Positions 27,001 to 40,060 are shown, numbered from the stretch's first letter. The stretch is DNA of 64,000 nt from Allodiplogaster sudhausi (GCA_945643635.1 CALZFC010000033.1:3910001-3974000), one strand, 5' to 3'. The notes: generated by a model not told the origin, from the sequence alone. A program made the numbers and translations.

Positions 27001-28719
27001 TCTCCCTCTCTCGCTGACTCTCTCCCGATCCCACTCTCTCTTTCCCTCTCTCCCTCTCTCTCCCGATTCCTCTCTCTCTCTCCCCCTCTCTCTCTCTCTT
27101 TCTCTCTCTCTCCTTCTCCCTCTCTCTATCTCACGCTCAGAATTCAGCCTGTCAAGCAAATATTTGCCTTGGCAACTGAGACTCGGGCGCTCTCAGGCAT
27201 CGAAATGCGCGTTTTGAACGGTTTCTCCATGTTGACACGGGCACCTAAAATGTTGGCCGCCGCGCATCCTCTGTTGATCTTCTTAGATGTCGCGACAGTT
27301 GACTTACCATTAGAAGAGTAGTCTTTGAAAAAGAGAGAGAGAGAAAAGTTCGAAGGTCACCTCGTTCTCTCTTTTGGATACATAATGGCCAAAGTGGAAC
27401 GGAAAAAGGATGGTGGAGCCAAAGTGGTCTTCGCTTCGGATCAGAGGAAGTGTGTAAAACATGGACGAGGGAGCATTCTGCTGGGGTGAGAGGCCCATCA
27501 TTATGGCTGCCCTGCCATCGCGGGCGGACTCGTGGCCGATGTTTTAACAGGCTCAAAGGAGATTATAATACTGAATTTTTTGGTTCACTGATCGACCATT
27601 TGGCCGCTTTCCTTTCCGAAATTCGCTCTTTCATCTGTCGTCGTCCCTTGCGAAACAAACACATTTCGCTCTCTTCCTTTTTCTCTCTTTTTTCTCTATT
27701 TCTTATCATCTCTTTATTTCTTTCTCTCTCTCTCACTCTCTTCTCTCTCTCATGTCGTTCTCCTCTCTCTCCCGTCTCTCTCTCTTCCTTTCTCTCTCCC
27801 CTCTCTCCCCTCTCTCTCTCCCTCTCTTCCTCTCTCTCTCTCTCTTCCTCTCCCTCTCTCTCTCTCCCATCGACTAAGTGAGTGGGCGATTTGGCCAAGT
27901 CCCTCTTTCTTCCCATCTCGTTCGGCTTTTACTAGCCAGTTCACGAGAGGAGAAGGAAGAGAAGGGTCATAGCATGTGAAATCTGCGTCAACAAGTTTCA
28001 TTACTGGCGACAGAAAGAGAAAAGGAAGGGTAACAGGGAAAAGTGGCGAATTGCCACACAGTAAATACAAGTCAAACCGCAGACTTGTCAAGTGCCGAAT
28101 AACCTCTAGAGTAAACACGGCAATGCGATCTTGCACTTATTCAAACAAAAAAGTCTTCCCTGTAACGACATTGTGACCTCACGTGTACAGACTAAAAAAA
28201 TAAAAATAAATGGGAGCAATTGAGCGAGAACTCTAAAATTTGGGGAAAATTGGGATAAATATTTAGAAAAACTGCTAAAGAAAATATAAGTAATAGGGTA
28301 TAAGAAGAATATACATACATATTTTTATTTAATCTTTTTTAGGTACACGGCTGTACTGCCCACCCGAGTGGTTCCTTCATTCGCTCTACCTCGGCAAGGA
28401 GGCCGCTGTCTGGTATCATGCATTTATTATTATTATTATTATTATAAATTATTGCAAAAAAACATATAATATTATAAGTTATTATTCCAGAGTTTTCTTT
28501 TAGCATTATAAAAAAGTATTAGATTGGCAAAAATTGGAAATATGTAAAGAAAATATTATTTTAGAAAAGAAGGCATGAAATTAATTTAACATACCCAGGT
28601 CACTCGGAGTTCTCCTCTACAACGCTCTGAACGGCAGGCTTCCCTTCCGGAACGAAAAGGACATCTGTACAGCGCATCTGCTCGGCCCTCTCCCTTTCTA
28701 TGCCCCTGTGTCGGCAGGT

Positions 28720-28756
<37 letters not shown>

Positions 28757-29995
28757 GGAGAAAGGGAGAAAGAGAGAGAGAGAGAGATAGAGAAAGGAGA
28801 AAAACACGAATGTAATAATAGAGAAAGATATAAAGATGAAGCTAATTTCAGCCTATGTTTGTTTATGGTTGGTTTGAAATGCTGCTTTCACAAAATAATT
28901 CTTTAGTAGTTAGATATGAATTGCAGAAGCGCGCGACCTGATCTCGCGTTGCCTCGTCTTCGACCCCTTCACACGATGCACCCTCGAAGACATCATCGCG
29001 CATCCATGGATGAGGAAGGAGCGGCCAGAATGGCAGGCACTCACCACGCAGCTCAGCAGCAGCCATCAGCTGGATGCACGCGGGCATGGCGAGGGGGAGA
29101 GAGCAACAGGTCAGAGAGGGAGAGAGGGAGAGAGAGAGAGAGAGAGGGAGAAAGAGAGAAAGAGAGAGCGAGAGAGGGAGAGAGAGAGAGGGAGAGAGAG
29201 GGGGAGAGAGGGAGAGAGTGAGGGGGGGGGAGAGAGAGAGAGGGAGAGAAAATAATAAAGAAAAGCCTTGCAGGGAGCGAAGAGCTCGAGGAGCTTGAGC
29301 ATTCATCGGACGGCCGAGAGGACGCAGCGAGACGACAGATTGCACATGAGGACGATCGAGAGAGTGGCGTTGGCTCGTCGCGGAGCATCGACGACGGCCG
29401 AGAGGAATTACAGGTGGGCACTCTTACTTTTATTAATCATTTAATTTAAGTATATGTATTTCCTTTAGATCTATTAAAAATTACTACGAATTACATACAT
29501 ACATGTAAATTAAAAAAAGCAAATTCACATATTTGAGGTTGGGATATCGGCCACATGAATTTTACAACTAAATCAATTATGTCATGTTTTTTTTTCTAAA
29601 CTTAAAAATAAACTCAAAGCTTGCATCTCCTTCAGGCGCCCTTGGCCGCCGGAGCCGCGGCGGCGTCTGGCGCTGCGCCGCGTTCTGGCCGCGTCGCCAA
29701 GACTTCTCTGCTCGTGCCGCCGTCGTCCACCGAGCTGAAGGAGGTCGTTGCGCCCGCCAAGAAGAAGACGATGTCCACGCAGCACAGCGGCGCCGCGGTC
29801 TCTGCGCTCGCGCGTCGCTCTCGGCGGCACGGCGCGCTCGCGGTCGCCAAGGCGTCCGCTGTCGCTGGCGCCGGCGCCAAGACGGCCGCCGCCGCTGGCG
29901 CCGAGCAACAGCCAGCCGTCGTCCTGCACGCCCTCCACTCCGCTATGCAACGGCAACAACGTGCCGCGAAGCCACCGGCTGGCATCAAGGCGTGA
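20857..29995 (+). CDS. PIM-family serine/threonine protein kinase
   Basis: Eleven exons: 20857-20935, 22467-22627, 24398-24458, 25521-25642, 25766-25846, 25960-26059, 28343-28412, 28599-28717, 28927-29109, 29274-29413, 29636-29995. Phases close to 491 residues. The kinase domain spans about 39-290. It has glycine loop GRGGFG (46-51), VAIK-type Lys68, a PIM-style hinge with proline (ERPSP), HRDIKDEN with catalytic Asp166, and LIDFG with Asp185. PIM kinases are constitutively active cytosolic kinases; the family call rests on the hinge and on line-by-line resemblance to PIM1. The C-terminal ~190 residues are not kinase: an acidic stretch (exon 10), then an Ala/Lys/Arg-rich tail (exon 11). The donor of exon 4 is uncertain (25642 fits family length; 25648 is also in frame). 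The start is the first ATG in frame with a good donor phase; the ATG at 20850 is out of frame. Introns 8 and 9 are nearly pure GA repeat. Confidence 0.9.
21608..21651. repeat. (CT)n microsatellite in PIM intron 1
   Basis: CT dinucleotide run inside the 1.5 kb first intron of the PIM-like gene. Confidence 0.85.
26244..26884. mobile_element. MITE-like element in PIM intron 6
   Basis: Terminal inverted repeats of about 55 bp: the left one begins CCGCAGCATTAATCTTGCC, and the right end at 26884 is its near-perfect reverse complement (CCGCGGCATTAATCTTACC). Both continue through a TGTCCAAGACATGTCAAGG block. The interior (~530 bp) has further copies of the GACATGTCCTGGAC theme and no transposase. 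This is the pattern of a non-autonomous DNA transposon. It sits in the large 2.3 kb intron of the kinase gene and does not disturb any exon. Target-site duplication is not clear. Confidence 0.75.
26936..27132. repeat. CT-rich tract in PIM intron 6
   Basis: Imperfect CT-rich DNA just downstream of the MITE-like element. A second, longer one lies at about 27660-27870 in the same intron. Confidence 0.85.
29110..29273. repeat. GA/GGGGG tract filling PIM intron 9
   Basis: Intron 9 is almost entirely GA dinucleotides with a run of nine or more G near 29222. It ends in CCTTGCAG. An ordinary polypyrimidine tract is practically absent. Confidence 0.8.
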
Positions 29996-31041
29996 GAATA
30001 TCCCCTTTCCGGTTCTCTATTTCACTGATTCTCTCTTTCTCTCGCTCTCTAACCTGTCCTTACTTATTGACATACATATCTGTACATATCACTCCTCTGG
30101 CCAAGCGCATGAGCTTGTTTTCGAGCCATTTCCAAACATATCAAACAAAGATTGATTCTAATTGTGTAAGAGTGCACGTATATCACAGAGTGTAGATACA
30201 GCGTACTTTGTATATACATACATGTAAGTATGTATAAATGCTCATCAGCTTGAACAACTGGAGTCCGAATGCTCTAGGCTAGTATGTCTTTCATTTTGTC
30301 TTTTTTTTTCTTCTTCTTCTTTGTTACACTTTCTACATTTTTGGATGTTTGTTGTTCTTCGTTGAAATACTAATTCAACTTTGAATAATGTGAACAAGAT
30401 GGGTGATTCCTGTGGTATTGATTAATTGATTGAGAGAATTTTGCTTCTATTGACTAGATTAGGTAACCTTTGCGAATTGTTTTGAAGGGACATTTGTATT
30501 TTGCCTAGAGTGTGTCACTATTGCTCTTGTTTTCGGCATCTCTGCGTCGGTACACTAATATTGGTGGCACGTCTCTTTGGCAATACCCTCCCACCACTCA
30601 CACTTTGCACTTTTGTGACGGGCCCTCAAGGATTGCATGCCTTCGTCTCCCGTCAATAATTGTAACCCCAGTAATCAAGTTACTGTAGCTCTGTTTTACT
30701 TCTGTAAGTCCGTTACCGTATCCACAGGGTCATGGTGTCACTCGCCATGGCCGTGATATTAACAAGAGTTGCTTTATTCATTTGATGCGCAGCAGTGAAC
30801 AAGGAGTTCACGAGTCTATCCCTTTCCGCGTCTCTCTTTTTCCGCTATTCTCTTTCTTCCCCCCCCATTCTTCTCCCTCTTTCATGCGGCTAATTCATCT
30901 TCATTTTTCATTGAAGATCACGGCGCTCTTGGAGTTCCAGCTCTTGGAGTTATGCATAAATGACTGGTTCCGACTACATGTTCAACCATGCAAATACAAG
31001 ACTTGGAGGGAGAAAGAGAGAAAGAGAGTAAGAGAGTGAGA

Positions 31042-31072
<31 letters not shown>

Positions 31073-32179
31073 AAAGAAAGAGGAAATTGAATACTGACGA
31101 ACGGTGACTATAATGATGGACATGTATTTAAAAAAATGTAATTTAAGACAGTAGCTCTTGTTGTTGGCCAGTTGCAATGAAGAAGTGTGCAAAACGCCCC
31201 TCTCCAAATAATTTCTTTATTCACAAAGGAAAACAACACAGGTGTGGTTTGGTCACACACTTTTCATACACTTTTGGGGACATAGAGAGAGAGGAGAGAG
31301 TGGTCATATGTACATTATCACAGCCATTTTCTGTCTTTGACGTGGTCTTTCGAGTTTGAGTCAATAAGGAGAAGGCGAGTTGCACGGGCGATCTGCTGGA
31401 GATGCGCGGCGGTTCAAGGCATTAATTATCACAGAATACGATAACGATTCAAAAAAGAAGATTATACGGTACTAATAAAATGTCTTATGGTTTAAAAGTT
31501 AATATGTTCTCATACCAAATAATGCAAGTGTCCGAATTTGTTTGATTATGAGAGCGACTATCTTGAAAATGAAAAGGCAATCGGAATGCGTGACGAATTT
31601 GGGAAAACAGAACGAAGGTTAAGAAAAAGATTGGATGCAAAGAAAATTAAATTATAAGAATGGATCAATAAATAATTCCGAATAACACAAAGAAGAAGGA
31701 GAAGAAGGAATGGTTGTTGATTGCCCACATAGTCGAGTCCACGGGTAGCGATCAAGGGTTCTTTTGTAGTTAATATGCAAAATGTATTACAACTACATAC
31801 ATATTTAAAGCCGCATAATATTGCGACATTAAGATAAACATACGTACTATTGTTAGGGAAAAAACTATATTCATATCTATGAGAAAAGAGAGAGAAATAA
31901 AAAGAGAAATAGATAAAATTGGGGTCGGCTTCAGGAAGCGAGGACGAGGAGATTCGCTGCTGCATCGTTCCTTCCATGAATATGTATGGCGATGCGACTC
32001 TACCAAAGGGGGCGGGGCCGCGTCGGCTCTTCCGTATTACACAACTTTTGCTATCAAAAAAAATTAATTCTATAATTTTAATTAGCTTAACTGCTAATGT
32101 ATTAGTATTTCTAATGCTATGACTTCGATAACAAATCACGAACTATAATTGTGAGAAATTAATAAGTCAATAAAAAACA

Positions 32180-32247
32180 ATGGCGGATGACGACGACAAC
32201 GCCCGCCCGCGTGGACTGCGACTATTGGCTGGCACGGGCAAAAGAAG
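32180..32247 (+). CDS. Possible first exon of an unidentified gene
   Basis: An ATG opens a 22-codon frame beginning MADDDDNARPRG and ending at a GTAGAG donor in phase 2. The composition is unlike the surrounding GA repeat. I could not find a phase-compatible second exon that extends well: the nearest acceptors (about 32695) hit a stop at once, and one at about 33111 gives a short Arg-rich end. It could be a real short gene, a 5' exon of something not recognised, or chance. Confidence 0.2.
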
Positions 32248-32263
32248 GTAGAGATACCGGGAG

Positions 32264-32298
<35 letters not shown>

Positions 32299-35200
32299 TA
32301 GAGACAGACAGAAGGTCAGAGAGAAAGAGAGAAAGAGAGAGAGGGCCAGAGAGAAAGAGAAAGAGAAGATTATAGATACAAATTGACGCCTACACTATGC
32401 GATGACTAGCAAATATATGTATGCCTGCCTACCGTAAGAATATGCATGCTTAAACGATCCTGGATATAAGATATTATTTGTCATGGTACAATTTTGATTA
32501 TGTGCGCGAGTGGGATGTGTACGGTGGCACTGTAAGAATTGTAACACGGCGGAGGGAGGGGTTTGGGAAAAGACTGCGAGGTGGGCTTTGGTCGAAGTAA
32601 GGGCTATCCGGAGGAACGGAAATAGAAAGAGGGATAAGAGAGAGAGAGAGAAGTGGGAGAGAGAAAGAGAGAGAGAGAGAGAGAGCAGAGAAGTCAGCTG
32701 AGGAGCGCGAGACAAGTGCCGTTGTGATTGAAGGGACTGGCGTCAACGTCTGCGAAGCACTCGGACAGTTTTGATTGTGTTCTCTTGCTGCGCCGTCTTC
32801 TCCTTCTCTCTCGCTTGACTAGAGAACACACTCAGCTCGTGTTGAAGCATTGGACGGAAGGTGGGCATCTTCAAAATAACTGTATAATTCACAACAGGCA
32901 GATATGAACATACATACATACATATACATATGTATGTACTGACTGTTCAACTCTTTTTTTTTAAGAACAAAAAATACCGTTATGATAGATTGCTTGAAAA
33001 TTAATTTAACTAAACAATTTCTGCTTACTTGGTTGAAAAATTTTGTTGTTCGTGTCACAAGTATGACATGAAGAAGAAGAAGACTCATTCGGGCTCATGT
33101 CATGATGTAAGGTGGCGAGTTGAGGTTGTGATGGACGCCAGATTAGGCGCCGACGCCATGTTGAGATGGCGCCGGCGCCCGCCTCCCTAGAGAGCCGCCG
33201 AAGAGGGCTCAAAGAAGAGCAGAATATGATTTGTAGTCTCCAGGCGCCTTTTATACTTTAGAGACGCCATTGCGAGGAAGGAAGACGAAGCGATGATAAG
33301 GGCATTGCATAGGGCAGAACAAGGAAGAGGAAGAGAAGGAGCGAGGAGAGAGGGAGAGAGGGAGAGCGAAGGAGAGAGAGAGAAATTGAGAGAGAGAAGA
33401 AAGATAGTTTGAGGAGAGAGCGAGAGAGTGCGGAATAAAGATAGAGAGAGAAAGGGAGAGGGGGGGGGGGAGAAAGAGAGCTGGCAGTAAGTGATGTAGA
33501 TAAAAGAAGAGCCCTGTTGATCAGTAAATATCGCGAAGATCAAACGAGTGCCAAGTATCATAAGGTTGGAATGTGAACGTGTGCATGTCGAGCAAGATAT
33601 TTATTGAATATTAGTGCAGTTGTAAAAATATTAAAGTAAATAAATAAAGTTGAGAAAGGAGGAGAGGAAGACAGCAAGCTAGACAATCAAGGTGCACTCT
33701 ACGAGAAATGGATAGGCCGGAGAGAAGAAGAGAAGAAGCTTCCACGACTGCCACGTCAAAGAGGAGAATGAACGCTGCCTAGCGACCGAACCAAGTCAAT
33801 GGAGTGGGCCTCTTCGTAATGTTGCCCGACAATGGGCCACGACGAATTTGGGCGAGAGTGGGAGTGAGAGAGAGAGAGTGAGAGAAAGAGAGATCGAGAG
33901 AGAAAGGAAGAGAGAGAGAGAGAGTGGTATCGAGAGAGAAAAAGTTGTAAAAAACGAGGGGGGGGCCTCGTCAGAACAAGCAAATTTTTCTCACGTTAAT
34001 AAGAGCAATTTCTGAAGAAGAAAGAGAGGGGAAAATAATTCCATTCTCTGTCAGTTGTTCGTCAAGTTCTTCACTGTACACCATATGTACATACATATGT
34101 ACGTTTGTTAAAATGAAGAATAGAGAAAAAATAGAACCTTCTCTTGGCTTCGCTGAAACAACATGAAAGGCCTTTATTTGCTCTTTCCTTATGGCATTTT
34201 AGAATCACTCAAATGATTCATTTCAATTTCGGCCAAATGTGATGACTATTGCCAACTCTCAAAACAGCGAAGTTGGTATGCTCAATTTATCTCTCCGATT
34301 TCTCTCTCTCTCTTTTTCTCTCTCTTTCTCTCTCTCTCTCTCTATTTCTTGCTCTCTCCCACCCTCTCCCATTTGGCATAACATACAATCATAATCAGTG
34401 ATTCGTTTCCATATACTGCTTTACTGTCTTCCATATATGTATTGACTGTCTCCATCTTTCTCTCTTTCTCTCACTCCACCTCTTTCTCATTCTTTCTCAT
34501 TCTCTATTTCTCTCTATCTCTCACTCTCTCTCTCTCTCCCACCTCGTCCACTATACGATATGCACATATGGATCTTTTTCAATTTTGCCTGGTTGTTGGA
34601 GAACGAAATGTTGCTGACAATGAATGAGTTGAGAGGGAACAAAGCAGAATCCGAGAGAGAGGGAGAGAGATTGAGAGAGATAGGGAGAGAGTGAGAAAGA
34701 GTGAGAGAGAGAGTGAGAGAGAGACATTGAGAGATAACCAGCAACGTACATTCATGTACATACATACATACGACGTCAGGCTGGCGCGTCTGATAAGGTG
34801 CCGTACAAGCAGGCTTTAGAGCTGCTCTAATCAGTTTCTCCTTTAAATTCCCTCTCCCTTTCTTTCTTCCTCCCTCTCTCTCTCTCCCCTCCCACATTAC
34901 TTTCCTAAGCTCATCACCCAGGTATGGGTGCTCGGTTACAGCGGACAACTACACTCCTGATACATTCGTCCTTGCGCAGCTGATAAAGCATGCAAATATG
35001 CCCTCTCCTTTTCCCTCTTTCCCGCTTACTCTCGTCCCCCCCCTCTCTCGCTATCTCTTTCCCTCCCTGATAAAGCACGCATATTGCTTGCTGAGTGATA
35101 ATAGAGGGAACCTGAGAGAAAGGCATCCGACCTAAAGCGAGGCGCAATGAGAATCAGTTTGAAGCTGCATAGGTAAGGATAGATCTGAAAGGGCAGCGGG

Positions 35201-35966
35201 AGGTGGATAGGAAGAGGCGTTGGGGAAGAAGCCGTAGCAGCTCGCTTAAAATGTAGAACAGAGTATGATCATGCCCCCTCCCCTTTTAGGCAGCCGAGAA
35301 ATTTTGTGTGCAACGTGGACAATGTCGATGATGCACAGCTTCTCTCTCTTCTCTGCCACTCTCTCACTCCTTCATGCTATTTCACTTACGTACACCTGAA
35401 TGCTGCTCTCTCATGCTGATTCCATTCACTATCGCTATATTTTTATTCTCCTCCCAAAACGGAATCTCTCTTACAATGACAAATATTTTCACTACTTCTC
35501 CCCTAGAAACATCAGCAGAACGAAAGAGAGTGAGAGAGAGAGAGAGAGACAACCAGAGCAAAAGGGCGTTGTGGTTGAATTGGAAAGGGAACCTGTGGGC
35601 GTCGTTAACCACTAGGGTAGCTCTACAAAAGAGAATGGATGGCGAAGAGGGAGAGAGGCAGAGAGAGGCAGACAGAGCAAGAGAAAGAGGGAGAGAGAGA
35701 GAAAGGGAGGCAGAGAAAGCAGGCCAGCGTGTATTCAGGAGAGACTAGGCGACCATCGCCATCACGGCTCTCTCGTCGCTGCCACGACGCAAAGCTGGCT
35801 GCTCTACACCGTCAAAAGCAAACGCCCTTTGGAAGACTTTATTTCGTCGATAACAATAAAAAAGGGCCCCTGAAATCATCAGTGTTTTCATTACATTATT
35901 CAAAATAAAAGATGAACATATAATAATAAATGCGGGACTCTCTCCCTCAAGAGTTCTCTCTACCTC

Positions 35967-36016
<50 letters not shown>

Positions 36017-36576
36017 CCCTTTCTCTTTATCCCTCTCTCGTTCCGCTTTATACTATCTATCAGTGATCTAGTAGTGAAGCTGGGAAGGAAGCGTTTTTGC
36101 CTAGATTCTCCAGGAGGCAAGTCATAGTTGGATCAGAGTTGCTGATTCAACAGATGTTTAGTCAGAAGAAGTCGGCATGGAAAGAAGAGAGGATGAGAGT
36201 AAGAGGGACAGCAACGAAGAGAATTAAAGGAGGCAAAAACTCAATTTTTTTGCTATAAGGATGATTCTGTGAATATGTCCGGATTGAGCTTGCGAAAGCA
36301 TCAGCAAAAATTAAATTTACTAAACTAAAAGTTAGAGGAGTAATTTGCATCTGAAAAGAGTCGCCTGATCATGAGGGAAATATTAGTGATTTATACAGAA
36401 CTTTAGATTTAACATTAGTCCCCTGAAATTCAGTAATGGATTTGAATCTCTGAAACATCGGTAAGGCTAATTGTCAGAGATGCCCCCGCATTGCAGAGAA
36501 CAAGAGTCGAGCAATGACAGTGGATTATCATGGGCCAGAAGATTACGTCGTGATTTGGTATCGACAGAGGATTTGA

Positions 36577-36613
36577 GAGATAGAGGAGAGAGAGAGAGAG
36601 CTAGGAGAGAGGA

Positions 36614-36644
<31 letters not shown>

Positions 36645-36647
36645 GAC

Positions 36648-36681
<34 letters not shown>

Positions 36682-36812
36682 TGAGAGAGAGAACAAGGAG
36701 AGAAAGAGAGATCGAGGAGAGAAAGAGAACGAGGAGAGAGCGAGAGAGAGAGAGAGAGAGAGGGAGAGAAAGAGAAGAGAGAAGAGAGAAGAGATAGAGA
36801 GAGAGAGAGTGC
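36577..36812. repeat. (GA)n microsatellite
   Basis: About 230 bp of GA dinucleotides with AAA, CAGA and GGAG interruptions. Confidence 0.9.
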
Positions 36813-37661
36813 GACAGTGGGAAAAAGATAAGAGCGAGAAAGTGAGTAAATAAAGATAGAGGGAGTACAGAGAAAGAAAGACCTGATTTAAGGATAAACT
36901 GCGAGATTAATATATCGGAAGAGAAAGAACGTAGATGTGACAACGATGCGTACACTTCTAGATAAACATACAAGCAATCAGGTGAAATTCAACCAATTCA
37001 GAGTAGTTGGTTCTTCAGTTTCACAAGATAGACAACCAGAAGAACCAAATGAAACTTGAAATACATTTGTAAGGAAACAAATTAAATTCGGTCATGACCA
37101 GGAAAGTAATATGGCGACCCTAACTGTAACCGTGAGAAACCTTTCCACATGTTAGTCTTCCCTGCCTCCCCGTTTCCATCCCTCCCGTTCAACATAAACC
37201 ATTTGGACACATTCACTGCAAATTCCCTCTCCCTTTCCTGTGTATTGAATTTCAAAACACAGACAGATTTATCTCAGTATCGAATAAACACAAACGATGA
37301 ACATGAAGATTAACGAGTAGTAGTGGATCGACTAAGAGGAAACACCTATCAGACATGGCAGAAGGGGTCAATGTCCTTCTAAGAGGAGAGAACACGGCCC
37401 TTGGTTCTGCACGCCGAAACACGAGCTCACTTAATGCTAACAATTGAATTGTATTCTATCCTTACTGATATATAGAAACTATCATCTAAGGATAACTAAC
37501 AGATAGGCAAAAATAGGGGTCGTGAATTTATGAGCAAAGCAACGAAGAACACAGCATGGAAATGGTTGTCAAATGTAACAAGAAGAGTCCGATGAATAAC
37601 ATGATTTGCCGCTCTTTCTGGCATTCCGCCAAGAAGATGTTTGCTGGAACTTTGCCAATTC

Positions 37662-40060
37662 TTACTTGGCAATGAACGCCTTCATCTTGTTGAGGAGGCC
37701 AATGTAGAGGTGATGCTCGTGGGCCGAAGCGAACTGGACGAGATTGCGGAGGAAGGTCCCGTCGAAGCCACGCTCCTCCAGGTATCTCACGTACAGAAGC
37801 TCTTGCACGCTCTGCAAGCAATGACATCAAGCATATCCATCTATCGTATTCTTCAGATCTCTTATTCATCTACCATAGTATTCTTCACCAGTCTACACCA
37901 GAGCTGAAATAGGTCTGACCCATGACAGGGTTGTAACCCCCGGGCCACAGGGCCGGAACACTTCGTAACCCCCCGGGGTGGCCGTTTTTCACTTTTAACC
38001 CCCCGAATTATCAATTTTTCACGTTGTAACCCCCCGGCCCAAGTTCAGAGACAGGCACTATTTTAGCACTGGTCTACACACATCACATTTACAACAAGAT
38101 CCGAATCGATCACTTATTTCTTGTGGCAATTAATGAAATTGTGGCATTTTGTCTCTTCTAATCATGTGGCAATTAAGCTAAGAAATAGCTATGAATAGCA
38201 TTGTTCTGAGACTGATCTAGTATCTCGTACCGGGTCAATGTACTTTCCGCTGGTTGCGTAGATGTGAGCGGGTACATCCTCGCTATCACCCTTCTTCACG
38301 GCTGGTGCAATGTAGAACTCCTCGACTTGGAAGTCGTCTGAAAAAGTCTCCTATTAGTGTTATATGCTCAAGTCGAATTAAGCCCAATTGGGGCAAAAAA
38401 CACTGTTAGTAGCCTTTTTCCCTACCAATATTATAGCACTTATATATATATTTATATACAGCAACACTTACAGTACTCTTATTGTTCGATAAAAAAACTA
38501 AAAGACGGACATTCTCCCTCCTGCTCGGTCTCAACCAGCTCAAGATGGAAGCAGAGTCGCTCGCCGTCTTTAGTGATCTCGATGGTGAAAGGAGGCAGAG
38601 CCACCGGCGAAGGCGGGGCTTGCTAAAAAGTAATCAATAATAAGTAAAGCCTACATGGTCCCTTCTGGCTTGAGAAGAAGATATGGGCATTGCGGTACAA
38701 AGGAATGATCACTGGGTCAAACTCAGGTTTGGCTAGATATCACAAATCACTATTTACAGGGACTCCTCAGCTCCCCCACGTCCATCTCAATTCTTTCCGA
38801 AGAACAGTTTCGTCATTCTTTTAGGATGATGCAATAGAGCCCCTTTCACGCATCACATAAAAAGGCGATGTTGATCTCTTACTTCTTCCGGACCATCCTC
38901 AGCGATGTCGACCGAGTGGTTGACATTGAAGACGACGAGAATGCTGCAAAAGAAGAAAACTATGTTTACCTCCTTATCAATAATACTTGAAATCAGGCGA
39001 TTTCAAATTTATACTTCAAGAGTAACAAAATTCAATTCCTGACTCCTCATTGCCGTGCTTCTTTGTCAGGCGGATCTCGGCATCTTTCGTTTCGATGGAG
39101 AATCCGGGGAAGGAAGCCGCGGCGTCCGCGCCAGAGGAAGCAGCCTGAGAGGAGAAGAGGGGTTGGAATTCAGGGGATTACACATTCGTATGTTCAGAAA
39201 GAAAATGGGCTTATATTATATTCAGAAACAATGGAGAACAAGGCGACTCCATAGAATGAAAGTAGGGCCAAGACAGACCAGTTATCAAAAATAAGGTTTG
39301 CGCACATTTGGGCTTCCTTCTCGATCAGGAAGTATATGCAGAAAGGGGATCTGATTGCCACGTTGACATGGCCACCGTAACGGACACACAAGATTCATGC
39401 TTACCAGCTCCTGTTCCGCGGTTATCTCCTGCTTGAGCGCGTCAGTAAGCTCCTTAGCAACCGAGTCAACTAAATACATTCATTTAGTTTACGAACACTT
39501 CAATAGCACATTGAATGGACAGAAACTTCTTAGTAAATCATCCGGCGTAATCTTCAAGGAGAAACTTGGCCAAAATGACAAATTTCTGCAGCATGAGCCA
39601 TGGCTGCTGTCAATAGAAGCACCTTGTGGTTTTATTTAATAGTTTAAGATGTGAAGCAATGACGATGAACCTCGAGGAGTCGTCCCAAACATGCGCACGC
39701 CGCCCACTTCAATTCCGTTGGCGCGGCCGAAGAGCGAGAGGTCGAAGGGCTTCTGGAAAAGAGAAAAAAAAATGGGTGATGAAATCATCGTTATAAATAA
39801 ATTCCACCGAAACCCAAAGCAGAAAACATCCACCGCCTTCTTCTTAGCATTGCTTTTAGTAAATTTCATTAACATTCCCAGGGTATTGCTTGAAAAGCCG
39901 TGGAAAAAGGTAGAAATAGCTCAGCTCATAAAAAACGTATTCATGAAGAATAAGCTGCTCGGACCTGCTGATTACTCGACAATCTCGTCGACGTCGCAAC
40001 ATGTGCGTTCGCGAGCCGACCGAGCGAGCGAAGGAAGGAGGACGAGCCACGGAGTGCCAT
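37662..40060 (-). CDS. C1QBP: C1QBP / p32 (MAM33) mitochondrial matrix protein
   Basis: Eight exons on the minus strand: 40060-39965, 39752-39671, 39469-39405, 39144-39044, 38943-38883, 38622-38511, 38337-38231, 37811-37662. Phases close to 257 residues, near the human 282. The N-terminus (MALRGSSSFLRSLGRLANAH) is Arg/Ser-rich without acids, a typical mitochondrial targeting sequence. Exon 5 carries the conserved beta-strand VVFNVNHSVDI (human VTFNINNSIP). The last exon ends in the family's C-terminal helix, with FLRNLVQFASAHEHHLYIGLL matching the human ADELVELSTALEHQEYITFL region. The family forms an acidic doughnut-shaped trimer in the mitochondrial matrix and is linked to mitochondrial translation and ribosome assembly. 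The stop is TAA at 37664-37662. EXO1 lies ~950 bp upstream in the same direction, too far to argue for an operon. Confidence 0.9.
37931..38040. repeat. C/G-run tandem repeat in C1QBP intron 7
   Basis: Four imperfect copies of a GTAACCCCCCGG motif spaced about 30 bp apart, inside the 419 bp last intron of C1QBP. On the transcribed (minus-sense) strand these are runs of five to six G. Confidence 0.75.

Larger units (their letters stand above)
29996..37661. other. Repeat-rich region between convergent genes
   Basis: Lies between the PIM-like gene (+) and C1QBP (-), which converge. It contains the PIM 3' flank, GA tracts (about 31015-31080, 32270-32360, 33340-33480, 33860-33930, 34650-34730, 36580-36810), and scattered TACATACATATGTA arrays. 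One possible coding exon is listed separately (32180-32247). Around 31920-32060 several frames are open with mixed composition, but no splice-consistent model could be built. Otherwise nothing was recognised. Confidence 0.5.

Noticed and set aside
29582..29988. Other long frames over the last PIM exon, both strands
   Set aside because: GC-rich shadows of the true frame. Only the frame ending at 29995 agrees in phase with exons 1-10.
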